NCBI GenBank assembly: GCA_958299035.1 | Contig: CATQJL010000112.1 | Coordinates: forward strand, 68,045,117 to 68,109,116 | Origin: Cylicocyclus nassatus | Taxonomy: Eukaryota; Nematoda; Chromadorea; Rhabditida; Strongylidae | Length of the DNA stretch: 64,000 nucleotides | Direction of reading: 5' to 3' | In this document: piece after piece, positions 35,450-47,120 of the stretch | How positions within the stretch are numbered: the first letter of the stretch is position 1 | Layout: every line of letters begins with the position of its first letter | The notes under the pieces: model-generated | The model's input: the letters and a program-made list of their open reading frames with translations, nothing else | The model's database searches: none | Told to the model about the DNA's origin: nothing | Position numbers and translations under genes: made by a program

Positions 35450-35832
35450 CGATAGAAAAATTAGCCAATATTCGAATTTTCTGTGTAGGGTCATAAAAAA
35501 TCTGAAACTTGTAGTAAAAATCGGAACAGTAGGCATTGTAGGTTCTATCACCCGCTCTTTTTAACAGCGCAAAGTTTGAGCTGATTAAGCGTCTCTAGGA
35601 AAAGTTATGATTTTCCCGAAAAATACCAAAATAAATCAAATTCGCCCTTTTGTATTTCTTGCTCGAAATTCGTAACTTTTCATAGAGACGTTTAATCGGC
35701 GCAAACGTTGCACTGTTAGAAAGAGCTGGTGAAAGAACCTACAATACCGACTGCTCCGATTTTTGTTGCAAGTTTTGATTTTTTATGACCCTACACAGAA
35801 AATTCGAATTTTGACTAATTTTCTTCTATCGC
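35450..35832. repeat. Near-perfect foldback, 383 bp
   Basis: The ends GCGATAGAAAAATTAG and the complement of GCGATAGAAGAAAATTAG continue as matching arms to a centre near 35640. TTAGGTTG-like mariner sequence lies outside both ends, so this is the core of a mariner-type MITE. Confidence 0.75.
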
Positions 35833-36431
35833 TCCTATCTATGCAACAGATGATCATTATCAAGCAGCTAAGACGTCATTATTGAAAGCATGACCTACTC
35901 TTTCATATATAAATAAAAGCAATCAGATCGAGTGGAAAAGTCAGAAGTTATGAATTTTTGAAAATGAAACGACAGAACTGTCGTGCCAACCTAATATAAT
36001 GCGGTATAAGCTGAAGCGTGAAAGCTTATAGTTAAGTTCCATAAAAATCATGTACAAGAGAAAAATGCGCACTGCAAAAACATATCAGATTGTCCTAAAA
36101 ATTCTGTCGTCATTTTTGAAAATTTGTAACTTTTTGCTATTAATACGAATTAGTGTCTTTTTGAGTTTGTTGACCAACAGAAATCTTCCTCTTTACAGAT
36201 GTGTCTGAACGCACTCCTTGTGCACTTATTGCTGAGATAGAAGAAGAGGACCACTTGAGCTTCGACCATTTTGAATTAGGTCACTAAAAATCTGGAACCT
36301 TGCAGAAAAAGCACAATCGTCAGAACACAAATTCATGACCTACTTTTCACATGTGAGAAGAATTTGTGCTGTTTGGACGTTTTCGTGAGAAGCTATGAAT
36401 TTTGAGTTTACAACAGAAAACCCCAGATATT

Positions 36432-37067
36432 TTAGGTTGATCCGAAAGTTCTGTCTCACTATTTTCAAAAATCATAACTTCTTCTTAACACAATGTTCTT
36501 GCACGATCAAAAACTTATTGGAAAGAGCAATTTATGCACTTTCTAAAACTGCTTTGGATGCTATCTACTAAGCTCGCGACGCAGAGATAAAATTGGGAAA
36601 ATGAAATCACTTCAAGTTCGGAATTTTTAAGCAAACCCATTGAAAAATCCAAAGCCGTGCCATAAAATCCAAAACAACCAGTATCCTAGGTTTTCTGACC
36701 CCTCTTTTAATGTGAGCAAAAATCGCGCTAATCGAGCTCTTCTTAAAAAGTTATGATTTTCGAGATTTTATATTTATTTTTTCTCATATAGAAAGAGAGG
36801 ATCAGAAAACCTGAGATACCGGTTGTTTTGGATTTTATGGCACGGTTTTGGATTTTTTAAGGGGTTTGCTTGAAAATTCCGAAGTTGAAGTGATTTCCTT
36901 TTGCCAAATTTATCTCTGCTTCGCGAGCTTATAAATAGCATCCAAAGCAGTTTTAGAAAGTGCATAAATTGCTCTTTCCAATAAGTTTTTGATCGTGCAA
37001 AACCATTGTGCTAGGAAGGAGTTATGGTTTTTTAAAAATAGTGGGACAGAACTTTCGGACCTACCTA
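36432..37067. mobile_element. Foldback mariner-type MITE
   Basis: The ends TTAGGTTGATCCGAAAGTTC and the complement of TTAGGTAGGTCCGAAAGTTC with shared subterminal sequence. Palindrome centred near 36770. No transposase. Confidence 0.85.
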
Positions 37068-37581
37068 ATAATTTTTGTCAACTTTTTCGAAAATACTTCT
37101 CACAGGAACTTCCAAACAATCACAATCTTTTCTCATTTGCAAAGAGTAGATCATGAAACCATGTGCCGAAGTTCAGTTTTTCAGCAATCTTTCAAATTAT
37201 TGGCGACCTAACCCAAGATGATCGAAGTCTGAATAGTCTTCTTTTCTAATTTCTCATCTCTGCAATGAGTGTATAGCTCGAGTTACATATACAAAGAGAA
37301 AGACTTCTTCTATCGAAATCATCGGATTTTTACGTTCAAAGCCCTGCCTGCGCCTCTCATATTCCATGTTATTTCTTGATTCTCGCTAGTGTGCAGTTTG
37401 ATTATCATAGAACACCTTTGAGGTCGTCGTCGTTTATTGGAAGGGTGAATATGTTGCCCTTGGTCTGTTTGGTTATACTGCGATCTGTCTTGTCTGGAAG
37501 GACTTTGAGTGATTAGATACTCTTTCAGTTCTGGGTGCGCTTGAAGTCTTTCTGGTGTAGACTTCTTTCATCTCTAATATA

Positions 37582-38313
37582 TTAGGTTGAACCGAAAGTT
37601 CGTTCGCACCATTTTCAAAAAATCATAACTTCTTTCCGTCACGACGATTTTGCGCAATTTAAGTTTTATTAGAAAGCGTAAAGCATGTAATTTCCAACTG
37701 CCCCTGGCGACTTTCCAGCATGTTCAGATTGCAGAGATAAAAATGAAAGAACGAAAACATCCGAAATTCGGAATTTTTGGGAAACAATTCCAGAAATCTA
37801 GAAACTGCGCGATAAAATCCAGAAAAGCCATTATCCTAATTTTTCTTATATTTGATTACTAACTGAGTTAGGTTTGTGTTGATCGAGCTTTTCTTTCAAA
37901 AGTTATGATTTTTTGAAAAAAATTCCGAAAAATCACTTTCCTATAAATTCCTAAGAAATTGACTTTTCGGCATTTTGTTCCAAAAAATCATAACTTTTGA
38001 AAGAAGAGCTCGATCAGCACAAACTTAACTCAGTTGGTAATCAAATATAAGAAAAATTAGGATAATGGCTTTTCTGGATTTTATCGCGCAGTTTCTAGAT
38101 TTCTGGAATTGTTTCTCAAAAATTCCGAATTTCGGATGTTTTCGTTCTTTCATTTTTATCTCTGCAATCTGAAATGCTGGAAAGTCGCCAGGGGCTGTTG
38201 GAAACTACATGATTTACGCTTTCTAATGAAACTTAATTTGCGCAAAATCGTCGTGAGGGAACGAAGTTATGATTTTTTGAAAATGGTGCGAACGAACTTT
38301 CGGTTCAACCTAA
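37582..38313. mobile_element. Near-perfect palindromic mariner-type MITE
   Basis: TTAGGTTGAACCGAAAGTTC at both ends in inverted orientation, TA on both sides, and arms almost identical along the whole 732 bp (centre about 37945). A second terminus, TTAGGTTGTCCCAAAAGTTC, starts directly after it at 38320. Confidence 0.9.
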
Positions 38314-38319
38314 TATATA

Positions 38320-38889
38320 TTAGGTTGTCCCAAAAGTTCTACCGTTTCACTTTGAAAATTTGTAACTTATGCTTTTGTCAGAAACTTGCTAATTTTATCA
38401 GATAGAAGGAGTCTTACTTTTGTTTATGTATCTCGAGCTGTACACTCACGCAGAGATGAGAAATTGGAAAAGAAGACCATTCAGACTTTGATCATCTTGA
38501 ATTAGGTCGCCAGTAATATGAAAGATTGCTGAAAAACTAAACGTTGGCACATAGATTTCATGACCACTCTTTGCAAATGAGATTGTGCTGTTTGGACGTC
38601 TTTGTAAGAAGTTATGATTTTTGAAAAAATTAACAAATTAATCAAATTTGGCGTTTTCTGTTGTAATCTCGAAATACATGACTTCTCACGAAAATGTCCA
38701 AACAGCACAAATTCTTCTCATTGTCAAATGTGAAGAGTAGGTCATGAAGTGGTGTACTGACAATTCCACGGCACTCAGATAATGATGACAATGAAAATCG
38801 TATCGCGCTTTCATGATGAAAGCGGCTAGCGGCGGCTGCGGGCGAGGTATGTTAGCACCTTTAATAAATATCATATTTTACTGAACAAA
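38320..38889. mobile_element. Broken pieces of further mariner-type MITEs
   Basis: 38320-38560 matches the complement of 37195-37330 in reverse order. 36180-36420 and 38570-38730 form another pair. The elements were apparently split by later insertions such as 37582-38313. Confidence 0.55.
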
Positions 38890-39164
38890 TTTGATAGAAC
38901 ACGACCAAAAGCTTCAATTTTTGAGCCGTCGACCCTCGGCATACTCCACACAATCGTCGCCATGCAATAGTCAAAGCAAGTTTTCAAGCATGGCGAGCAT
39001 GCTTTGGTCTCGCTGCAATTTCGTAGTTCGTTCGCGCAGCGATGTGCTCCGCTACCATATTATGGTGTACACTCCCTTCAAATTTTCTTTGGTAGCAAAT
39101 AATGATAGAGATTATATTGAGGAAAAGGGGTGACAAGGATCGCAGTTTTCAACAGTTTACCTTA

Positions 39165-39424
39165 CAGGGATGCCCTCTTAGTCAAAGTAGCCTTTCCAAA
39201 TAAGTCCTATACCACTTTGAGGAGCATTTAACGCTGATTAAGCTAATTTCATTATCTGCCAAGCCTCTCTGTATGCCGAGTTATGAACGTTTTTGGTGCG
39301 AAAAATGAGTGCATAATTTGGTTAAAATAAATCTTACGGTTTTGGATTCAGCGTTCGATGCTCTTCAAGATGGTATTTGTCTCATATGGAAAGGAAAGCT
39401 CATTTCGGCCAACTGACCTCCTTG
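39165..39424. mobile_element. CAAGG-family MITE, right-arm counterpart
   Basis: Inverted counterpart of 34018-34279 with TTA at both flanks and a slightly mutated left terminus (CAGGGA). Confidence 0.7.
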
Positions 39425-40245
39425 TTAGTAAAAGCGCTTTCATGTTCATTACTGGAAAAGAGCATGAGATTACAGGAAACTAAGCATACCGGAGAGCGAA
39501 GGTAGAAACAGTTACTGCAAAATAGTGTCTTCTGCCGAGCAATGTATTGAAAAGCTGCATAAAATGCCATCTTTCTTCTTCCATCTTAGCTATGAAATGG
39601 TTTTCTCGTAGTGCTCGGGCGATCAAGCAAGTTTTCATAACTGGCGAAATTAAGGAATAAATTGCCAACAATAATATCAAGATGAATTATTCCTTTTTTA
39701 TTGATGTCGGAGAGGATGAAACATCTGAGTTAGATTTCCAGGCTTCGACAAAGGAGAGATCACTGATTAGTCATTCAAGCGCTGACTATTCCTTACTCAT
39801 TGTTTGAACACTGATTAGAAAATGTCTGTTTTTTGAGGTGAATGTGTCCCTCAGTTTGAGAAGAAGATTTTGTGATGAGCGACATGCTTAAGAAAAACAC
39901 GGAAACTTTTGAATAACAACCCTCAGAAAGTGTTTTTTGTGTTACATATTTTTTGTGAGGGTCATCTAAAAGACATCTACAATGCTAACAAGAGAAGTTC
40001 TCATTGAGAACCTCATTAAGCTCTGGAAGCCCGGGCCTAATTTCTGAAACGGATCTTCTATCTCCTTTTGTTCCCATACGACTGTGATAGAAAACTTCCA
40101 AAGTGAAGTCCTTGGAAATATGTGCCGTTTCAAAATTTTGAAAACACTTGAGACCTTTAGCGGTTGTGCTTTGATTCCGCTGATCCAATAAATAACTTTG
40201 TAGAGGTCAACAAGGCAGGTCACGGGCTTAATTTGTTGTGATATT

Positions 40246-41049
40246 CCTTGAGAACCGCTTTTACGGTATACCTGCGCAACTATCAGGCTGTTGCAGAGGT
40301 TCTGTTCGATATGAATTCTTGAATTCAAAATATCATAAATTCTTTCGAAGTTAATTTTATTCCACAATCTTAGTTTCTGTGTGTTGGACAGTTCTTTAGC
40401 TATCAGAGAAATACTAGCTCTTGCGAAAAACCCTGTAAAGAAAAAGCAAACTCAAAGACTTCACAGCGTTCTTCTTCAAACCTGCCTTCCTTAACGTGGC
40501 AATGTTCCCTTATAAGCGAAGCTGTTTTCCAACCTAGTTTTATTTCATTATATACTATTTCAACTCTAAAACACACTCAAAAAACCAAAATATAACCTCA
40601 ACCAAACAATTCAAACAAAAAAAAATATGTTTAAGTCAGAACACAACTAATTATGGCAGAAGCCTTGCCACCTTTGAAGCTATAATAATTTCCAATTTAT
40701 TGAAATGCAAGAAATATCCGAGGAAATTATTGTTATATAGTAGAGATGAATTGCAATTGATTTCCTACTGTTAGATGCCTTTTCACAGAACGTAGCATCT
40801 TTGTACCATTATTTGCAACTCGCGAGTCGTTCAAGAAATGAAATGAATTTCAACCTATTCACAGCGACACTCGAATGTATGTATCAATGTATCTGCCCCA
40901 ACCCACTCGCTAGCGACCCGTAGGGTCGCTAGTAAAGGATATAAAGCTGAAAAAATAAACTCCAGCACAACTGCGGATCCTTCAAAAATCTCGACCCTAA
41001 AGGTCCAAATGCGAATATTTACTCATACACCATTTTGTCTTGATACATA
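40246..41049. other. Non-coding spacer
   Basis: No gene seen. The last bases before 41050 (CCATTTTGTCTTGATACATA) belong to a small repeat that is interrupted by the Helitron-like element. Confidence 0.4.
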
Positions 41050-42121
41050 TCTTATATATAAAGCTGAATGTCTGTTTGTCTGTCTGTATGTCTGTCTGTC
41101 TGTCTGTCTGTCTGTGTGTACGTATGTTCCGAATAGAAAATTCCATTTCTGAACCGATCCGGACCAAACTTGGCACACATACACTACGGGCCCCGGCGGG
41201 TGTCATAGGCTACTTTTCGTCATCGATCGATATCGATTTTATCGATTTTTATCGATTTTTTTGCTGAGTTCACCTACGGGGCTGGGAGTTGGCACAGGGG
41301 GTAATCGAGCATGGGGATTCCGAATACAATATTGGTTTTCAGGATTATCGATTACTTTTATCGATTTTATCGATTTTTTTGCAAAGTTTGAGCTACGGGG
41401 CTGGGAGTTGGCACAGTGGGGTAATCGAGCATGGGGATTCCGAATACAATATTGGTTTTCGGGATTATCGATTACTATTATCGATTTTATCGATTTTTTT
41501 GCAAAGTTTGAGCTAGGAGGCTGGGAGTTGGCACAGGGGGGTAATCGAGCATGCTGATCACCCCCAAGGGGGGTGATCAGCATACTCGATTACATCCTGT
41601 GCCAAATTCCAGCCCCCTAGCTCAAATTTTCAAAAAATCGATAAAATCGAAAAAGTAATGGACGATCCTGAAAACTAATATTGTGTCCGTAATCTGCATG
41701 CTCGATTACCCCCTGTGCAAACTCCCAGCCCCGCAGGTCAAACTTTACAAAAAAAATCGATAAAATCGATAAAAGTAATGGACGATCCTGAAAACTAATA
41801 TTGTGTTCGTAATCAGCATGCTCGATTACCCCCCTGTGCAAACTCCCAGCCCCGCAGGTCAAACTTTACAAAAAAAATCGATAAAATCGATAAAAGTAAT
41901 GGACGATCCTGAAAACTAATGTTGTATTCGGAATCCCCATGCTCACTTCCCCCCCTGTGCCAACTCCTAGCCCTGTAGGTGAACTCTGCAAAAAAATCGA
42001 TAAAAATCGGTAAAATCGACATCGATCGATAACGAAAAGTGGACTGTGACACCCGCCGGGGCCCGAAGTGTATGTGTGCCAAGTTTGGTCCGGATACGGC
42101 GGAGCCGGGTAAGCCAGCTAG
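41050..42121 (+). mobile_element. Non-autonomous Helitron-like element with inverted tandem 120-bp repeats
   Basis: Begins TCTTATATATAAAGCTGAAT and ends CCAGCTAG, with a CGGC-GGA-GCCG hairpin 10 bases before CTAG, inserted between A and T. The flanks join to GATACATA/TTACCTATAATTGCC, which is found intact at about 42290-42320 (complement), so the empty site is in the window. Inside, a unit of about 120 bp rich in ATCGAT occurs in direct array left of the centre and in inverted array right of it, meeting at a 30-bp palindrome (about 41548-41583). No Rep/helicase is present. CTGT tetramers near the 5' end. Confidence 0.8.
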
Positions 42122-42360
42122 TTACCTATAATTGCCCTTTCAAGCTTTCTGGAGTGCGCGGATAGATGATGTACCAGTATATTCTTACAGCTGGGTTTGC
42201 GGTACCATTTTGTCTTAATACATACTACCTATAATTACCTACCCTAATTACTTACCTGTACAATCTATCCGCTCACCCCAGAAAGCTTAAAAGGGCAATT
42301 ATAGGTAATATGTATCAAGACAAAATGGTACCGCAAACCTAACTGTAAGAATACACTCAT
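42122..42360. repeat. Small foldback interrupted by the Helitron-like element
   Basis: TACCTATAATTGCCCTTT is repeated in direct and inverted form around a centre near 42240. GCGGTACCATTTTGTCTT appears three times. The left part of one unit is on the far side of the Helitron-like insertion. Confidence 0.65.
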
Positions 42361-42534
42361 ACACCGTTGTTCATTCGGAATTCTCAGACATCACTCTGTG
42401 AAAGTATCTCAGAAAAAAATGGACGACAATCTAACAAAAAGGGATCTCTGAAAAATCTAGATGATCAATCTCACAATCAACAAAGATAAATGTCACATAA
42501 AATCCCTTCTAAATCAAGCTTTTCTAGTCTTCTT

Positions 42535-42937
42535 TTAAAAGATTTACTGTTTTTTGATTATGATGATTTTGTAGGGAAACTTCGAAACTGCGTGCGCAAC
42601 GATAGAAAAGACAAGTAGAGAGTCCGAAGTAGTGGTATCTATTTAGCTTAGCATAAGAGAGATTGAGTCCTCCATGCCTGCAGCCAGTTGGTCTAAAAAA
42701 CCCAAAGCTGCTAGCACTGCAATCATTTCTTTCCTCAAAATGCGAAAACAGAAAACCAGATCAGTAATATTTCTTCTGACTCTCAGTGATTCTAATCCAA
42801 TAATTCTAAGACTGTCTTGGTATTTTGGTATTGTTCGTTCAGAAGTATTTTGACTTACGAGATAGAATCACTCTTGTAAAAACACTGAACTTTTCAACTT
42901 TTGAGCTTTGCTTCACACCTACTGGGTTCCACACCTG
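42535..42937 (-). pseudogene. LINE C-terminal region
   Basis: Begins QVWNPVGVKQSSKVEKF, continues through YQDSLRIIGLESLRVRRNIT and ends with a stop near 42535. The pattern (VW.P...LEK.Q, LGL.SL..RR) is the usual C-terminal section after the RT of CR1/L2-like LINEs. Confidence 0.75.
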
Positions 42938-44586
42938 GGTTTGTAGTAAACCCCCCGGACGTCGTGACGTATAGCTCGGAGTATGCTGTGACATGTGCTG
43001 ACTATCATGGAGCGAGGCTGGCAAAGCGGCTATCCTTTATCATTGCCGGCGGATGCAATCGATGCGTAGCGTCAGGGTAGTCGCACTTTGTCGCGATATG
43101 TCGCGACATATCGCGACATATAGTGACATATTGCGACATGTCGTGACGAACAAGACGGCGAAATACTTTGTCCGTCATAGAGACGCAGAGACATAGCGCA
43201 AGACTAGAGCTCGACTACGCCAACCTCGCAATAGGTCGCACATGCACACAGTTTTCTATAACGCACGTCAACCGCAATCAATATCAACAGCTGACAAGCG
43301 CCTAACTGTTCGAGCAATGCGCCTCTCCCTATTCTCCAAGTACTTCTGCTGCTGCCGCTTTGGTATTTGAAAAAAGGTGAGTTTATTTTAACTAAAAAGT
43401 ATGTTAGACTCATACTTAGCCATATTTTTCGTACTTATGCAGTTTTTCTTCTTTATTTTTGCTATGCACCTTGTTTGAGCAAAAAGTCCCTTCTTTGTGC
43501 CAAACTTTCGCAAATTCTTGATCTTTTCATCATTCTTGGCAGTTTCGACCACATATCTTTGCTGGTTGCTGTTCGTTAGCCATGCACCTCTCGTTTCCTT
43601 TCGTGTTTATGAGAAAGGACCGTCTGGCGTTATGGCTAATGGAATAGCCCATTTTTGAACGGACTGAATGCTGATGATAATATTTTGATTTTTCTTGTAC
43701 ACTTTCAATATGTATTCTACTTTAAATTACATTTTCTTTCAAAAAGAAAATTCTAATTCACGTTCCTTTGCAAAATTCAGTTTGCCAGCAAAAAAAGATA
43801 GTGTCGCCTGGAACTTGTACCCCCAACGGCTAGCACACCGGCCTCTCACACTGGCACTGCGCTAACTACAAGCTATGTTGAGTTGTTGAGCTGTTTCACA
43901 ATAATTGCAAAAGTAGTAGCTAACCCTTCAACAATACTTACGGATAAGGCATGCATATCGTTTTCCCATACTGATTTGCTGCAACTGCTCTGTTTGCTAC
44001 ATGTATCCTCTCCCTAGCAAAGCACGGCGTAGTAGCATACAGCGCAGCGAATGTGCGCGCTGCTAGACCATCTGTGTCTTGGCACGGAGCTGGCACGAAT
44101 CTGGCACGGGCTGACACGCTCAATTTTTATTGAGGGCAACAGTCAAATATGGTCCTGCCATAGCGGATAATGGCGCTTCTTACAGCATGGTGTACAAAGA
44201 TAAGCATAATTCTGCAACAGACATAGATCAACTGCGTTTTCCTATCAATATTGATGAACATGAGATAATGAGTCAAAATATGGAGAAAGAGGCGCGCACA
44301 CGCGAGGATAGTTAGTTATTGGATTTCCTTTGATTGATTTACCTGCTCTGGCAAGCATAGTATACTACATTCTTGCCTTGCTAAGTAAATACCCCACGGG
44401 ATATCTGTACTCATAGCGCAGCGCGTGTGACCGCTGTTATCGCGGTCATTAGCGGCTCAATGACGCGCGGAAGCGCTCGTTTTGCGGCGCCCTGCGGATA
44501 GCTCGCTATAGCCTTGCGAGATACTCCGAGCTATCACGACATAGTCCCTCTATGTTGTGACAACCACGAGGGGTTTACTACGGGCC
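42938..44586. mobile_element. GTAGTAA-terminus DNA element inserted in the LINE, CTG duplication
   Basis: Left end GGTTTGTAGTAAACCCC, right end the complement of GGCCCGTAGTAAACCCC, with CTG on both sides (42935-42937 and 44587-44589). Removing it rejoins the LINE reading frame region. Near each end are clustered palindromes (TGTCGCGACA-type at 43080-43145; AGCTCG/CGAGCT and TGTCGTGA around 44500-44560). 1,649 bp, no transposase recognised. The 3-bp duplication suggests a PIF/Harbinger-like or CACTA-like mechanism. Confidence 0.85.
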
Positions 44587-44639
44587 CTGAGAGCAGCACT
44601 CCAGGTGAGGAACCATAAACTTTCTATAATCGTGTTAAA

Positions 44640-45640
44640 ATCACCTGGTCAATGATATGGATGTTTCGAAAAAATAATGATTGATAACGAGTAGGCTTTC
44701 TTGACTGCGTAGTTAATATTCTCCGTAAAATCGAGTTTTGAATCAACGAAAACACCCAAGCCTTTTACCACGGAACGTGGAGTCAACTCATTCCATTAAC
44801 TTCGTAATTTAGCGAGGAACCTTTCTGGATGCAAAAGGAGCATTTATCAGGATTAACAGAGAACCCATTCTTTGAAGCTCAGACATTCAGTGCATTAATA
44901 GAAGACTGTAATCTCTCATGAACGCAAGAATGGTTTTGTTCATCATAGAAAGCATACATCTTGATATCATTAGCATAGATTTGAAAACTGATCCAAAATT
45001 CAATATATCAGGAAGATCAAAGGTAAAAATCAGAAATAATAGAGGAGACAGTACCCCACCTTGGGGTATACCACTGGAGCAGCGATATCGACTAGAAAAC
45101 AACTGCCTTACTCTAACCGTCATAAATCTAATCTGAAGGTAAGACCCAGACCACATCAAAAGCTTTCCAAAAACGCCGAAACTCTGAAGTTTCCACCGTA
45201 GTATGTCACAAATCTTATCAAAGGTTTTTGAGAGGTCCACATAGATGATATCAGTTGACATGTTGTAGTTGAGAGTTTCTCTCCACTCAAAAATACTCTT
45301 TAGTAAATTAGTAGTAGTACTCCTTCCAAAAACAAGCCATGAAGTTCCGGTGTACTCTTTTATATCTCTTAATCCAGCAAATAGCTTGTTTCTTATGATT
45401 TTCTCCATAACTTTTATGGGAGTCGGAAGCAAGCTTATCGGGCGAAGTTCGGATACTCTGTATGAGGTAGAGGATTCCGGGGTGGGTGTATCGGTGTAAC
45501 CATTGCTTCTTTCCATGAACGCGGAAGTTCGCCGAAGTACATGGAAAGGTTGAAAATATCGCACAAAGGCCCCGACAAAATTTCTGCAAAATTTCAATAA
45601 ATGATTGGTGGTATACAATCATAGGGTTCCGTGCATGAAG
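44640..45640 (-). pseudogene. LINE reverse transcriptase, frameshifted
   Basis: In minus-strand order: LPTPIKVMEKIIRNKL, GRSTTTNLL, TDIIYVDLSKTFDKI (catalytic Asp), SGIPQGGVLSPLLFLI and a YANDIKMY variant of the Y/FADD catalytic box (second-frame reading near 44950, with Asn for the first Asp). Then NGFSVNPDKC and GLGVFVDSKLDFTENI. At least two frame changes are needed. The loss of one catalytic Asp means it is inactive. Confidence 0.85.
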
Positions 45641-45780
45641 ATTTGAGGGAACTGCAAATCTTTCTTCACTTCAGCGCAAATAGACTATGCCACAGCTGGT
45701 TATAGCATCCGAAGCTTCAGCTGATGGTTGAAACTCTTGGCCAGGTGAATACACAGTGGCAAAGTAATCCCCCAAGGCAT

Positions 45781-46148
45781 CTGCTTTTTCACCGTCACAT
45801 ACAAATTTTACCGGATCTATCTAACGGAGGAGAGTAAGAGTGTTTGTTTGTAATTTGTTGCGCGTGCATCTGAGTAGCTTTTTCAAAGATGATTAAGAAG
45901 CTATTCTGCTTTTTCACCGTCACATACAAATTTTACCGGATCTATCTAACGGAGGAGAGTAAGAGTGTTTGTTTGTAATTTGTTGCGCGTGCATCTGAGT
46001 AGCTTTTTCAAAGATGATTAAGAAGCTATTCTGCTTTTTCACCGTCACATACAAATTTTACCGGATCTATCTAACGGAGGAGAGTAAGAGTGTTTGTTTG
46101 TAATTTGTTGCGCGTGCATCTGAGTAGCTTTTTCAAAGATGATTAAGG
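45781..46148. repeat. 125-bp tandem triplication inside the LINE
   Basis: Three consecutive copies start CTGCTTTTTCACCGTCACAT at 45781, 45906 and 46031. They are essentially identical, so the amplification is recent relative to the decay of the host LINE, or is an assembly expansion. Confidence 0.95.
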
Positions 46149-46489
46149 AGCTAACTGACGCTCATGGTTTTTCAAAAACTTTTTAAATGGTAATTTATCT
46201 GAACGACTTTCAAATATGAAGAGTCAGCTAGAGGATTTTCTTAAACAGTGAGAAGCCTGCGTTTCTGTTCAATGAGTGATACTATTGAACTGGATATCGA
46301 GTTGTCAGAATGTTACTGAATTTTTCCAAGCTCCCAAATATGCTGAGACCGTCTAAACTTCTTCAATAGAATGGTATCCTATAAATAGAGACTGCCAGTC
46401 TAAACGGAAGGATAATCATTGAGACTATCATAGTCAACTTTCAAAAGATCAGGTGTAAGCAATCTGTCTCCTTTGAAGTAGTTTGCTCT

Positions 46490-47120
46490 AACGGAAAATC
46501 CAACTATGTTGTGGTCGGCAGAGGCAAGAGGGGGAGTGTCTTCACATTACTTATACAACTCCTTTTAGATAGAATGATATCCAAAATATTGGCAGCATGG
46601 GTGGGGCTGTGAACATATTGTTCATATCCAAACTCTTAGAAAAAATTCCATCAACACTCTGAAGCTTTGATCCAATGCTTTTGCATTGTTCCATTCAACA
46701 TGTAAATTAAAATCCCCGAAAATAATAGTAGTTCCGCACTGCGAGGAAGTTGAATCAACTAGTTTCTGAATGAGCAGCTCATCATCCCGCTAAATGGAAG
46801 AAGGTGTAAGGTATACAACGGTGCACTCGATAAGATTTTAATCGTAGGGGCAATCGTAGAGATAAGATCCATCATAGAAAGAATAAAAAGCTCAACATTT
46901 TTGATGTCGTCTCCTCCTCTTACAAGGCAGCACACACCGTCTCCCACTCTGTTGTTTCTATCAGTGAGTACATCGTGTAAGGCAAATTAAAAAGAATTTT
47001 CGCAACACGAACTTTAGGTTTCAGCCATGTTTCAGTAATAAGAAAATATCCGGTTTGTATGTAGACGAAAACATGTGTAAATGGTAGATCTTATTAACAA
47101 CACTTCTGGCACTACATAGA
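46490..47120 (-). pseudogene. LINE AP-endonuclease remnant
   Basis: SARSVVNKIYHLHMFSS (47120 region), FLITETWLKP (47030 region) and IIFGDFNLHVEWNN (46720 region) are conserved endonuclease motifs (the N-terminal Asn/Ser-Ala-Arg-Ser motif, E of ETW, and GDFN). Several stops and frameshifts lie between them. Confidence 0.8.

Larger units (their letters stand above)
31785..40245. repeat. Large (~8.5 kb) inverted repeat
   Basis: The left arm 31785-34570 matches the complement of 38890-40245. Paired landmarks are GACCTGCCTT at 31830 and the complement at 40215, GCTCATCACAAAAT at 33110 and 39870, TGCTCGGCTGAAG at 33430 and 39535, and GTCGTGTTCTATCAA at 34555 and 38892. The left arm is longer because two MITEs were inserted in it. 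The loop (34571-38889) is full of smaller palindromes. No coding capacity is recognised. Confidence 0.8.
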
